The position numbers and the translations under genes were made by a program. A stretch of 64,000 bases of DNA from Sphingomonas sp. GC_Shp_5. GTDB lineage: Bacteria; Pseudomonadota; Alphaproteobacteria; Sphingomonadales; Sphingomonadaceae. Every line of letters begins with the position of its first letter. Within the stretch, counting starts at the first letter, position 1. The stretch lies in the NCBI RefSeq assembly GCF_026540855.1, contig NZ_JALNUP010000005.1:124001-188000 (forward strand), written 5' to 3'. Positions 1-7,783 of the stretch are shown here, in pieces. Under the pieces are notes generated by a model. The model saw only the letters and a program-made list of their open reading frames with translations. It made no database searches and had not been told where the DNA came from.

Positions 1-2
1 CC

Positions 3-836
3 CCGGTGGTGGTGGAGCGCCGCTTCGCCGAACCGGTCGCGCGCACCGATTATGTGCTCGACGTCATCGCCGAGCTGATCGCCGAGGCCGCCACCACGCT
101 CGAACAGCGCCACCAGGGCGGCCGCCGCTGGGAAGCGCGGCTGTTCCGCGCCGACGGCCACGTCCAGAGCCTGCGCGTCGAGACCGGCCAGCCGACCCGC
201 GACGCGGCGCTGCTCGGCCGGCTGCTGCGCGAGCGGATCGACAGCCTCTCCGACCCGCTCGATCCCGGCTTCGGCTATGATCTGGTGCGGCTCGACGTGA
301 TGCTCGCCGAGCGGCTCGATGCCGCGCAGCTGAAGCTGGAGGGCGGCGCCGCGCAGCAGGAACGAGAGGGCGTGACCCAATTGGTCGACCAGCTCGCGAC
401 CCGGCTCGGCCGCGGCCGGGTGCGCCGATTCGCGGCGCGCGACAGCCACATCCCCGAACAGGCCGAGCTGATGCTCCCCGCCACCGCGCCGCCGCCCGCC
501 CAAGCCGCCGCCTGGCGCGCGACCGAGGAGGGCGAGCCGCCGCAGCGCCCGATCTACCTGTTCGATCCGCCGCAGCCGATCGAATCGATCGCCGCCGAGG
601 TGCCGGACGGTCCCCCCCACCGCTTCCGCTGGCGCCGCCGCGTCCACGAGGTCGCGCGCGCCGAAGGCCCTGAGCGGATCGCCGGCGAATGGTGGCGCCG
701 CCACGATGCCGCGATCCCGACCCGCGATTACTATCGCATCGAGGACCAGCGCGGCCGCCGCTTCTGGATCTTCCGCCACGGGCTGTACGTCGAAACCGAG
801 CGCCCGCGCTGGTACCTCCACGGGCTGTTCGCGTGA
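3..836 (+). CDS. imuB: ImuB-type Y-family polymerase-like protein, C-terminal part (5' end outside window)
   Basis: Reading frame open at the left edge, so the catalytic-like N-terminal half lies outside the window; 277 codons plus stop remain. ImuB is a catalytically inactive Y-family polymerase relative that links DnaE2 to the beta clamp in SOS-induced mutagenic translesion synthesis. The visible part matches the ImuB C-terminal region: the tail motif RDYYRIEDQRGRRFWIFRHG followed by PRWYLHGLFA is typical. The stop overlaps the GTG start of dnaE2, the usual imuA-imuB-dnaE2 cassette arrangement; imuA would be expected upstream. SOS control by LexA is known for the cassette but its operator would lie outside the window. 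Confidence 0.9.
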   Translation, partial: PVVVERRFAEPVARTDYVLDVIAELIAEAATTLEQRHQGGRRWEARLFRADGHVQSLRVETGQPTRDAALLGRLLRERIDSLSDPLDPGFGYDLVRLDVMLAERLDAAQLKLEGGAAQQEREGVTQLVDQLATRLGRGRVRRFAARDSHIPEQAELMLPATAPPPAQAAAWRATEEGEPPQRPIYLFDPPQPIESIAAEVPDGPPHRFRWRRRVHEVARAEGPERIAGEWWRRHDAAIPTRDYYRIEDQRGRRFWIFRHGLYVETERPRWYLHGLFA

Positions 837-3800
837 CGGCGGTGCCAGCCTCGGCCGAACCCGCGTCCCCGACCCGCTTCGCCGAGCTGGTCGCCGCGAC
901 CAATTATTCCTTTCTCCACGGCGCCAGCCACCCGCTCGACATGGTCAGCCGCGCCATCGAGCTCGGGCTCGCCGGGATCGGCATCGCCGATCGCAACACC
1001 GTCGCCGGTGTGGTCCGCGCGCATGACGCGCTCAACCGCGCCAAGATCGGCCTGGTCGGCGCGCAGCTGCCGCCGATCGACTTCAAGCTCGCGGTCGGCG
1101 CCCGGCTCGTCTTTGCCGACGGCACGCCGGACATCGTCGCCTATCCCACCACCCGCCATGGCTGGGGGCGGCTCACCCGGCTGCTCACGCTCGGCAACCG
1201 CCGCGCGCTCAAGGGCGGCTGCATCCTTGGCCTCGGCGATCTCCAGCGCCATGCCGACGACCTGCTGCTGATCGCGCTGCCCGACAGCAGCGCCCGCCCC
1301 GCCGAGCCGGCGCCCGAGGCGATGCTGCCGCCGGCGCGTGCCGATGCCGGCCTCGCCGCCACTCTGCCGCTGCTCGCCGCCTGCGCGCCGGGGCGGGTGT
1401 GGCTCGGCGTCACCATGCCGCGCGCCGGCCGCGACCAGCGCCGCTTGATCCGCCTCGCCCGCCTCGCCGATGCCGCCGGCGTGCCGCTGCTCGCCACCAC
1501 CGATGCCCATTATGCCCATGCCGACCAGCGTGCGCTCCACGACATCGTCACCTGCATCCGCGAGGGCGTTACCATCCAGCGCGCCGGCCGCCGCCTCGCC
1601 GCCAATGCCGAGCGCCACCTCGAGCCGCCCGAGGAGATGGCGCGGCTGTTCGCCGGCTGGCCCCGGGCGCTCGCGGCCAGCCTTGAGTTGCTCGACCGGA
1701 TCGATTTCACCCTCGACCAGCTCCGCTACGAATATCCGCACGAGCCGGTGCCCGAGGGCTGGGACGCGCAAGGCTGGCTCCAGGAGCTGGTCCACCAAGC
1801 CGCGCTCAAGAGATACGGCGGCGTCATCCCCGCCAAGATCACCGCGCTGCTCGACGAGGAATTCAGGCTGATCGAGGACCGCCGTTACGCCCATTATTTT
1901 CTCACCGTGCACGACATCGTCCGTTTCGCGCGCTCGGTGGAGCCGCCGATCCTGTGCCAGGGGCGCGGCTCGGCCGCCAATTCGGTGGTCTGCTATCTGC
2001 TCGGCATCACCTCGGTCGATCCGCTCAAATACGATCTCCTCTTCTCGCGCTTCGTGTCCGCCGAGCGGGACGAGCCGCCCGACATCGACGTCGATTTCGA
2101 GCACGAGCGACGCGAGGAGGTGATGCAATATATCTATCGGCGCTACGGTCGCCACCGCGCCGCGATCGCGGCGACGGTGATCCATTACCGCCCGCGCAGC
2201 ACGGTGCGCGAGGTCGGCAAGGCATTGGGCCTCACCGAGGACGTCACCCAGCGGCTGACCAGCACCGTGTGGGGCAGCTTCGCCGGCAAGTTCGAGGAGG
2301 AACGGCTCAAGGAGACCGGCTTCGACCCCGACAATCCGGAGATCCTCCGGCTGCGCGACATGGTCGATCAGTTGCTCCAGTTCCCGCGCCACCTGTCGCA
2401 GCATGTCGGCGGCTATGTCCTCACCCAGGGGCGGCTCGACGAGATGGTGCCGATCCACAATGGCGCGATGAAGGACCGCACCTTTATCGAATGGGACAAG
2501 GACGATATCGACTGCCTGGGGCTGATGAAGGTCGACATCCTCGCGCTCGGCATGCTCACCTGCATCCGCAAGGCGTTCGACCTGATGGAGCGCCACGGCC
2601 TCGGCCGTCACGAGCTCGACACGCTGGCGGTCGACGAGAATCCGATCGTCTATGACATGCTGTGCAAGGGCGACAGCATCGGCGTGTTCCAGGTGGAGAG
2701 CCGCGCCCAGATCAACATGCTGCCGCGTCTCAAGCCCAGGAAGCTCTACGACCTCGTCGTCCAGGTCGCGATCGTCCGTCCCGGGCCGATCGAGGGCGAC
2801 ATGGTCCACCCGTATCTGCGCCGGCGTAGCCAAAAAGAGAAGGTGGAATACCCCTCGCCCCATCCCGATCACGGCCCCGCCGACGAATTGAAGCAGTTGC
2901 TCGGCGAAACCTTTGGCGTGCCGCTGTTCCAGGAACAGGCGATGAAGCTCGCCATGGTCGCCGCCAAGTTCACGCCCGAGGAGGCCAACCAGCTGCGCAA
3001 GGCGATGGCGACTTTCCGCAATGTCGGCGGCATGACCAATTTCTACGAGAAACTGGTCGGCGGCATGGTCGCGCGTGGCTACCAACGCGATTTCGCCGAG
3101 CGCTGCTACAAGCAGATCGAGGGCTTCGGCAGCTATGGCTTTCCCGAAAGCCATGCCCTGTCGTTCGCCCGGCTGGTCTATGTCTCGTCGTGGATCAAAT
3201 GCTTCCACCCCGCGATCTTCTGCGCGGCGATCCTCAACTCGCAGCCGATGGGCTTCTACGCGCCGGCGCAACTGGTGCGCGATGCCGCCGAGCATGGCGT
3301 CGAGATCCGCGACATCGACGTCAACGCGAGCGGCTGGGACCATGGGATCGAATCGGCCGAGCCCTCGGGCGCCCACCCCCACGCCGTCCGCCTCGGCCTC
3401 CGCCAGATTGACGGCTTCCACGAAGCCTGGGCGATCAAGCTCGTCGAGGCCCGCACCAGTCCCTTCATCTCGATCGAGGACCTTGCCCGCCGCGCCGGCC
3501 TGCCCACCCGCGCGCTCAACCTGCTCGCCGATGCCGACGCGTTCCGCTCGCTCGCGCAAGGCCGCCGCGAGGCGATGTGGGAAGTGCGCCGCACCCCGCC
3601 CGCCCAGCTTCCTCTATTTGCCGCCGCCGACGCCCCCGAACTCGGCCAGGAGCCCGATGCAGCGCTGCCAGCGATGCCCTTGTCCGAACAGGTCGCCGCC
3701 GATTACCAGACCACGCGCCTGTCGCTCAAAGGCCACCCGATGGCCTTCCTCCGCGCCACCTTCGCCGCCGAGGGCGTGCTGTCGAGCGCCCAGGCGAGCG

Positions 3801-4216
3801 CGGCCAAGGACGGCCGCCGCGTCAGGGTGGCAGGCGTGGTGCTGGTCCGCCAGCGCCCCGGCAAGGGCAATGCGATCTTCGTGACGATCGAGGACGAGAC
3901 CGGGGTCACCAACGCCTTGCTGTGGGCGCGCGACTTCGAGGCCAATCGTCGCGCGGTGATGGCGGCGCGGCTGCTGGTAATGGAAGGCGTGATCCAGCGC
4001 AGCGAGGAAGGCGTCGTCCACCTGATGACCGTCCGCGTCCAGGATCGCACCGCCGAGCTCGGCCGCCTGTCGTCCGATCAGCTTGCCCCGCCGGACGAGC
4101 TGATCCGCCCCAAGCCGCTGGTCGCCCACGATCACCGTTCGCTCCGCGGCGAGCATCCCCGCCCGCATCACCCCCGCGACGTCCGTATCATGCCCCCCTC
4201 GCGCGACTTCCATTGA
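833..4216 (+). CDS. dnaE2: Error-prone DNA polymerase III alpha subunit DnaE2
   Basis: C-family polymerase of 1127 residues used in damage-induced mutagenesis together with ImuB. An N-terminal PHP domain starts at about residue 13 (ELVAATNYSFLHGASHP). The polymerase core carries GRGSAANSVVCYLLGIT and the catalytic PDIDVDF aspartates near residues 415-421. A C-terminal OB-fold lies near residues 995-1045. The length is that of DnaE2 (about 1050-1130), shorter than DnaE1. I chose GTG at 833 because it overlaps the imuB stop as GTGA and because a PHP start follows directly; an in-frame upstream start would lie deep inside imuB. Probably co-transcribed with imuB. Confidence 0.95.
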   Translation: MTAVPASAEPASPTRFAELVAATNYSFLHGASHPLDMVSRAIELGLAGIGIADRNTVAGVVRAHDALNRAKIGLVGAQLPPIDFKLAVGARLVFADGTPDIVAYPTTRHGWGRLTRLLTLGNRRALKGGCILGLGDLQRHADDLLLIALPDSSARPAEPAPEAMLPPARADAGLAATLPLLAACAPGRVWLGVTMPRAGRDQRRLIRLARLADAAGVPLLATTDAHYAHADQRALHDIVTCIREGVTIQRAGRRLAANAERHLEPPEEMARLFAGWPRALAASLELLDRIDFTLDQLRYEYPHEPVPEGWDAQGWLQELVHQAALKRYGGVIPAKITALLDEEFRLIEDRRYAHYFLTVHDIVRFARSVEPPILCQGRGSAANSVVCYLLGITSVDPLKYDLLFSRFVSAERDEPPDIDVDFEHERREEVMQYIYRRYGRHRAAIAATVIHYRPRSTVREVGKALGLTEDVTQRLTSTVWGSFAGKFEEERLKETGFDPDNPEILRLRDMVDQLLQFPRHLSQHVGGYVLTQGRLDEMVPIHNGAMKDRTFIEWDKDDIDCLGLMKVDILALGMLTCIRKAFDLMERHGLGRHELDTLAVDENPIVYDMLCKGDSIGVFQVESRAQINMLPRLKPRKLYDLVVQVAIVRPGPIEGDMVHPYLRRRSQKEKVEYPSPHPDHGPADELKQLLGETFGVPLFQEQAMKLAMVAAKFTPEEANQLRKAMATFRNVGGMTNFYEKLVGGMVARGYQRDFAERCYKQIEGFGSYGFPESHALSFARLVYVSSWIKCFHPAIFCAAILNSQPMGFYAPAQLVRDAAEHGVEIRDIDVNASGWDHGIESAEPSGAHPHAVRLGLRQIDGFHEAWAIKLVEARTSPFISIEDLARRAGLPTRALNLLADADAFRSLAQGRREAMWEVRRTPPAQLPLFAAADAPELGQEPDAALPAMPLSEQVAADYQTTRLSLKGHPMAFLRATFAAEGVLSSAQASAAKDGRRVRVAGVVLVRQRPGKGNAIFVTIEDETGVTNALLWARDFEANRRAVMAARLLVMEGVIQRSEEGVVHLMTVRVQDRTAELGRLSSDQLAPPDELIRPKPLVAHDHRSLRGEHPRPHHPRDVRIMPPSRDFH

Positions 4217-4286
4217 CCGCGCAACGACGGGCTTGGCGCGGCGCGCATTCCGCCCCACATGGGCCCTACAAGCAAAGGAGCACCAC

Positions 4287-5195
4287 TTGGCCACGCTAGG
4301 CATGTCCCCCGCCGAGAAGGAAGCCGTCGAGGCCTTCCGCCGCGACGTCGTCGAACCATCGATGACGAGCCTGGTGATCATCGATTTCTGGGCCGAATGG
4401 TGTGGGCCGTGCAAGGCGCTCGGGCCGACGCTCGAGAAGGTCGCCGCCGCTTATGCCGACAAGGGCGTGATCCTCGCCAAGATCGATACCGACAAGAACC
4501 AGTTCATCGCCGCGCAATTCCAGATCAAGTCGATCCCGACCGTTTATGCGATGTTCCAGGGCCAGCTCGTCGCCGACCTGACTAGCGCGCGCACCGAATC
4601 GCAGCTGCGCGTCACGCTCGACCAGCTGCTTAAACAGCTGCCGATCCAGTCGGACGCGGCCAGCGCCGAGGCCGAGCTCGAGCCGCTGATCGCGATGGCC
4701 GAGGACGTGCTCGCCCAGGGTGACGCGGAGCGCGCGCTGTCGATCTACGACCAGCTCGCCGCGATGGCGCCCGATCATCCCGCGGTGCTTGCCGGCCGTA
4801 TCCGCGCGCTGGTCGCCGCCGGGCTCAACGACGAGGCGCAGGCCGCGATCGACGCGCTGCCCGCCGATCTCAAGGACGCCGGCATCGATCGCGCCAAGGC
4901 GACGCTGGCGCTCGCCCAGTCCGCCCAGCCGGTGGAGGATTTCAGCGCACTCGCCGCCGAGGTTACCAACAACCCCGACGACCACGAGCGCCGCTTCGCG
5001 CTCGCCAACGCGCAGATGGCCGCCGGCGACCGCGACGGCGCCGCCGACAACCTCCTCTACATCGTCGCCGCCGACCGCACCTGGGACGACGGCGCCGCGC
5101 GCGCCCAGCTGCTCAAGCTGTTCGAGGTCGTCGGTCTCGAGGACCCCTGGGTCTCCGCGCAGCGCCGCCGCCTCTCCGCGATCCTGTTCGGATGA
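4287..5195 (+). CDS. Thioredoxin-fold protein with TPR-like C-terminal half (CnoX/YbbN type)
   Basis: 302 residues. An N-terminal thioredoxin domain contains WAEWCGPCKAL with the redox pair C39/C42 and the cis-Pro segment IKSIPTVYAMF. The remaining 170 residues are Ala/Asp-rich helical repeats typical of the YbbN/CnoX family, chaperedoxins that protect proteins from overoxidation and hand clients to GroEL or DnaK. The CGPC motif implies retained redox activity, unlike E. coli YbbN (inference). TTG at 4287 was chosen because AAAGGAG lies at 4274-4280, six bases upstream; ATG at 4302 is the alternative. The stop overlaps the next gene as ATGA, so the two are likely co-transcribed. Confidence 0.85.
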   Translation: MATLGMSPAEKEAVEAFRRDVVEPSMTSLVIIDFWAEWCGPCKALGPTLEKVAAAYADKGVILAKIDTDKNQFIAAQFQIKSIPTVYAMFQGQLVADLTSARTESQLRVTLDQLLKQLPIQSDAASAEAELEPLIAMAEDVLAQGDAERALSIYDQLAAMAPDHPAVLAGRIRALVAAGLNDEAQAAIDALPADLKDAGIDRAKATLALAQSAQPVEDFSALAAEVTNNPDDHERRFALANAQMAAGDRDGAADNLLYIVAADRTWDDGAARAQLLKLFEVVGLEDPWVSAQRRRLSAILFG

Positions 5196-5857
5196 CACAA
5201 GACGCGCGCCAGACCACGCGGCTCTCGGTATTCCCGCTACCCGGCGCGCTGCTGTTCCCGGGCATGCACCTGCCGCTGCACATCTTCGAGCCGCGCTACC
5301 GGGCGATGGTGTCGGACGCGATGGCGCGCGATCGGCGGATCGGCATGATCCAGCCGCGCCTGCAGGGCGCGCCGCCCGAGCCAGGTGCGAACGGCACGGC
5401 TGGCGACGACCGGCCCGAGCTTTACGACATCGGCTGCGTCGGCCGCATCGCCGAGGTCGAGGCGCTGGAGGACGGTCGGTTCAACCTGGTGCTCGAAGGC
5501 GTCGCGCTGTTCCGCATTGTCCGCGAACTCGATGTCACCACCGCCTTCCGCCAGGTCGAAGCCGAGCTGCTGCCGGTGACGGGCGACGAGACGCTGTCGC
5601 TCGGCCACCGCTCGTCGCTCGAACTCGAATCGCGCCGCTATGCCGAGGCGCAGGGCTATACGGTCGACTGGGACGCGGTGGAGCGGCTCGACGACGAGAG
5701 CCTGGTCAACGGCATCGCCCAGATCGCGCCGTTCGATGCCGCCGCCAAACAGGCGCTGCTCGAAGCCCCCGATATCGAGACCCGCGCCGAGCTGATCATC
5801 CAGCTGATGCAATTCTTTGGCCGCCATGACGGCGAGGACAAGGTGACGCTGCAATGA
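5192..5857 (+). CDS. LON substrate-binding-domain protein
   Basis: 221 residues consisting of a stand-alone Lon N-terminal (substrate-binding) domain without ATPase or protease parts. Typical features are [20 protein letters not shown] at the N-terminus, the IFEPRYRAM motif right after it, and a helical C-terminal half. Its molecular function is unknown in bacteria; relatives are annotated as Lon-like or peptidase S16 although no catalytic Ser/Lys is present. Starts at ATG overlapping the stop of the thioredoxin gene (ATGA) and itself overlaps the next small gene by four bases, so it sits in a four-gene run ending with the Trm112-like protein. Confidence 0.85.
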   Translation: MTQDARQTTRLSVFPLPGALLFPGMHLPLHIFEPRYRAMVSDAMARDRRIGMIQPRLQGAPPEPGANGTAGDDRPELYDIGCVGRIAEVEALEDGRFNLVLEGVALFRIVRELDVTTAFRQVEAELLPVTGDETLSLGHRSSLELESRRYAEAQGYTVDWDAVERLDDESLVNGIAQIAPFDAAAKQALLEAPDIETRAELIIQLMQFFGRHDGEDKVTLQ

Positions 5858-6051
5858 GCGCGCCGACGCCGAGGCCCCGCAAAGGCCGCCGCCATGGCGC
5901 GGCGATGATGGCCTGGATGTTCTTCGCCAACCTGTTCGAGCCCAAGAAGGCGGCCGCGATCGAGCAGATCGACACCCACAACCGGGTCGGCAGCGACGCC
6001 TGGCGCACCGCCCGCGCGGCCGCCGCCCCGGCGTCGCCCAAGGACCATTGA
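5854..6051 (+). CDS. Small basic protein of unknown function, 65 residues
   Basis: I do not recognise a family. The protein begins with a Pro/Arg/Lys-rich stretch ([10 protein letters not shown]), continues with a short hydrophobic segment ([13 protein letters not shown]) too short for a confident membrane helix, and ends in an Ala/Pro-rich tail. It is held to be real because its ATG overlaps the LON-protein stop (ATGA) and its stop is two bases before the start of the Trm112-like gene, so it fills the operon exactly. No signal peptide is obvious. The function may be linked to its neighbours, but nothing in the sequence shows how. Confidence 0.6.
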   Translation: MSAPTPRPRKGRRHGAAMMAWMFFANLFEPKKAAAIEQIDTHNRVGSDAWRTARAAAAPASPKDH

Positions 6052-6053
6052 TC

Positions 6054-6224
6054 ATGCCGACCCTAGACCCCTGGCTGCTCGAGCGCCTGGTCTGCCCGGT
6101 GACGCGCCAGCCGCTGCGCTATGACGAGGCCGCGGCGGAACTGGTCTCCGACGCGGCAGGCCTTGCCTATCCGATCCGCGACGGCGTGCCGGTGATGCTG
6201 CCAGACGAAGCGCGGCGGCTCTAG
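6054..6224 (+). CDS. Trm112/YcaR-type small zinc-ribbon-like protein
   Basis: 56 residues beginning [20 protein letters not shown], with the Trm112-family core LVCPVTxx[15 protein letters not shown] and P-D-E near the end. Trm112 proteins act as small activator subunits of methyltransferases; bacterial UPF0434/YcaR members are often next to lipid A or nucleotide-sugar genes. Here only one Cys remains of the metal-binding set, so metal binding is doubtful, as in many bacterial members. ATG at 6054 follows the preceding stop by two bases; no strong ribosome-binding site is visible, suggesting translational coupling. Last gene of the run, followed by a hairpin before the convergent hydroxylase gene. 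Confidence 0.8.
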   Translation: MPTLDPWLLERLVCPVTRQPLRYDEAAAELVSDAAGLAYPIRDGVPVMLPDEARRL

Positions 6225-6231
6225 CCACTTG

Positions 6232-6261
6232 CCGTCACCCCAGCTGTCGTCGGGATGACGG
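6232..6261. terminator. Hairpin between convergent genes
   Basis: Imperfect inverted repeat with arms CCGTCA-CCC and GGG-ATGACGG around a 10-12 base loop, between the Trm112-like gene (+) and the UbiH-type gene (-). No T-run follows on either strand, so it may be a bidirectional transcript end or a partial copy of the intergenic repeat seen at 31541, which shares CGTCACCCCAGC. Confidence 0.4.
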
Positions 6262-6283
6262 TTCAACGCCACCAGGCGCGGCG

Positions 6284-7498
6284 CTAGATCATCAATCCCT
6301 GCAGCAGCTTGGGCAGGTTCCCGCTTTCGCCGCGCGCCTCGGCCATAAAGCGGTTCTTGAGCGGCGGCAGCTTGTCCACCGCGGAGATGCCGAACCGCCG
6401 CACCGCGCTCGCGGTCTTGCCGGGGATGCCGAACAGCCGCGTCAGCGTGTCGGTTGCCGCCGCCACGGTGAAGGTGTCGAGCCCGCGCCAGCGCTGGTAG
6501 CGCGCGAGCAGCGCCGGGTCGCCGAGATCGAGCCCGAGCCTTTTGCCCTCGACCAGCACCTCGGCAAGCGTCGCGACGTCGCGGAAGCCGAGGTTGAGCC
6601 CCTGGCCCGCGATCGGGTGGATGCCGTGCGCGGCGTCGCCGATCAACGCCAGCCGCTGCGCGGTGATCCGCGCCGCATGGTGGAAGCCCAAGGGATAGCT
6701 CGCCCGCGGGCTGGCCGCCGACAACGTGCCGAGGAACCCGCCCATCCGCTTCTCCGCTTCGGCAAGGAAGGCGCGATCCCCCAGCTTGAGCATCGCCGCG
6801 CCATCCCTGGCGTGCACCGACCAGACGATCGCCGAGCGGTGGCCGATCTCGTCATCGGGCAGCGGCAGCAGCGCAAACGGCCCGCTCGGGTAGAAGATCT
6901 CGAACGCGATATTCTCGTGGCTGCGCTCATGGTGGAAGGCACCGACGATCGCGGTGTGATCGTAGCTCCACCGCGCCACGGTGATCCCCGCCGCTTCGCG
7001 GGTCGGCGAGTGGCGGCCCTCGGCGGCGATCAGCAGCGGCGCCTTGATCACCACCCCCGAATCAAGCGTCGCGGTGACGCCGAACTCACCGCGGTCCACC
7101 TGGGTAGCGCGAGTCTGCATCCTGAGGTCGACATGCGCCGCCGCGGTCGCGCGCGCGAACAGCACGCTGCGCAGCCGCTTGTTCTCGTACATCGTGCCGA
7201 GCGCACCATCGTCGGCATCGGGCACGAAATCGAGCTTGCCCGGCTCCAGCCCGTCGCTCACCCGGATGTGGCGGATCGCACAGCCATGGCCGGCAAGATC
7301 TCCGCCCACCCCGATCGCATCGAGCATCCGCCCGCTCGCGCTCGCCACCGCCGACGCCCGCCCATCGAACCCGGGCGCCAGCGTCACCGCCGGATCGGCG
7401 GGATCGACCACGATGCTCGATACGCCATGGGAGTCGAGCGCAAGGGCCAGCGTTGCGCCGACCAGGCCACCGCCGAGGATGATGACGTCTGTATCCAT
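6284..7498 (-). CDS. UbiH/UbiF/COQ6-family FAD-dependent monooxygenase
   Basis: 404 residues. An N-terminal Rossmann FAD motif (DVIILGGGLVGATLALAL) and the second FAD motif IGDAAHGIHPIAGQGLNLG followed by FRDVATLAEVL are diagnostic of the aromatic-ring hydroxylases that hydroxylate ubiquinone precursors at the membrane. Which ring position it attacks cannot be read from sequence, so no gene symbol is given. ATG at 7498 was chosen because the Rossmann strand starts at residue 4; an in-frame upstream ATG would add 24 residues unlike the family. It stands alone, convergent to the preceding run, with a repeat-containing gap upstream. Confidence 0.88.
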   Translation of the reverse strand: MDTDVIILGGGLVGATLALALDSHGVSSIVVDPADPAVTLAPGFDGRASAVASASGRMLDAIGVGGDLAGHGCAIRHIRVSDGLEPGKLDFVPDADDGALGTMYENKRLRSVLFARATAAAHVDLRMQTRATQVDRGEFGVTATLDSGVVIKAPLLIAAEGRHSPTREAAGITVARWSYDHTAIVGAFHHERSHENIAFEIFYPSGPFALLPLPDDEIGHRSAIVWSVHARDGAAMLKLGDRAFLAEAEKRMGGFLGTLSAASPRASYPLGFHHAARITAQRLALIGDAAHGIHPIAGQGLNLGFRDVATLAEVLVEGKRLGLDLGDPALLARYQRWRGLDTFTVAAATDTLTRLFGIPGKTASAVRRFGISAVDKLPPLKNRFMAEARGESGNLPKLLQGLMI

Positions 7499-7564
7499 GC
7501 CCGCTCCTCTACGCCCGCAGCGCGGGCGTGCAAACCACCACGCTTGGTCTCGATCACTACTTCT

Positions 7565-7675
7565 CGTCATCCTGAACTCGTTTCAGGATCATGACCCAAC
7601 GCTCACCGACTGCCCACGGGCAGTGCGGGCCATGGATGCTGAAACAAGTTCAGCCTGACGAACTCAGCATGACGA
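7565..7675. repeat. Intergenic palindromic repeat, family A, copy 1
   Basis: Left part reads CGTCATCCTGAACTCGTTTC and continues AGGATCATG; right part contains ATGCTGAAACAAGTTCAG and CATGACGAA. Each half is an imperfect palindrome and the halves are roughly inverted copies of each other. Three further copies lie at 10169, 17876 and 23474. The element fills most of the gap between the hydroxylase gene and ftsK. Confidence 0.8.
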
Positions 7676-7783
7676 ACAAGGAGAAGTGCGTCTGGGCAGG
7701 GTCGGATCCTTCCCCTCAGCTTGACGCCGGCCACGCCAAGCCCGATGATTCCCCGGCATATTCGGACATTGAAGGATCAGGCG

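Noticed and set aside
731..3559. A 942-codon open frame antisense to dnaE2, and similar ones against leuS (19278-21611) and ftsK (8285-10174)
   Set aside because: Same reason; each sits on a confidently recognised gene and has no motif of its own.
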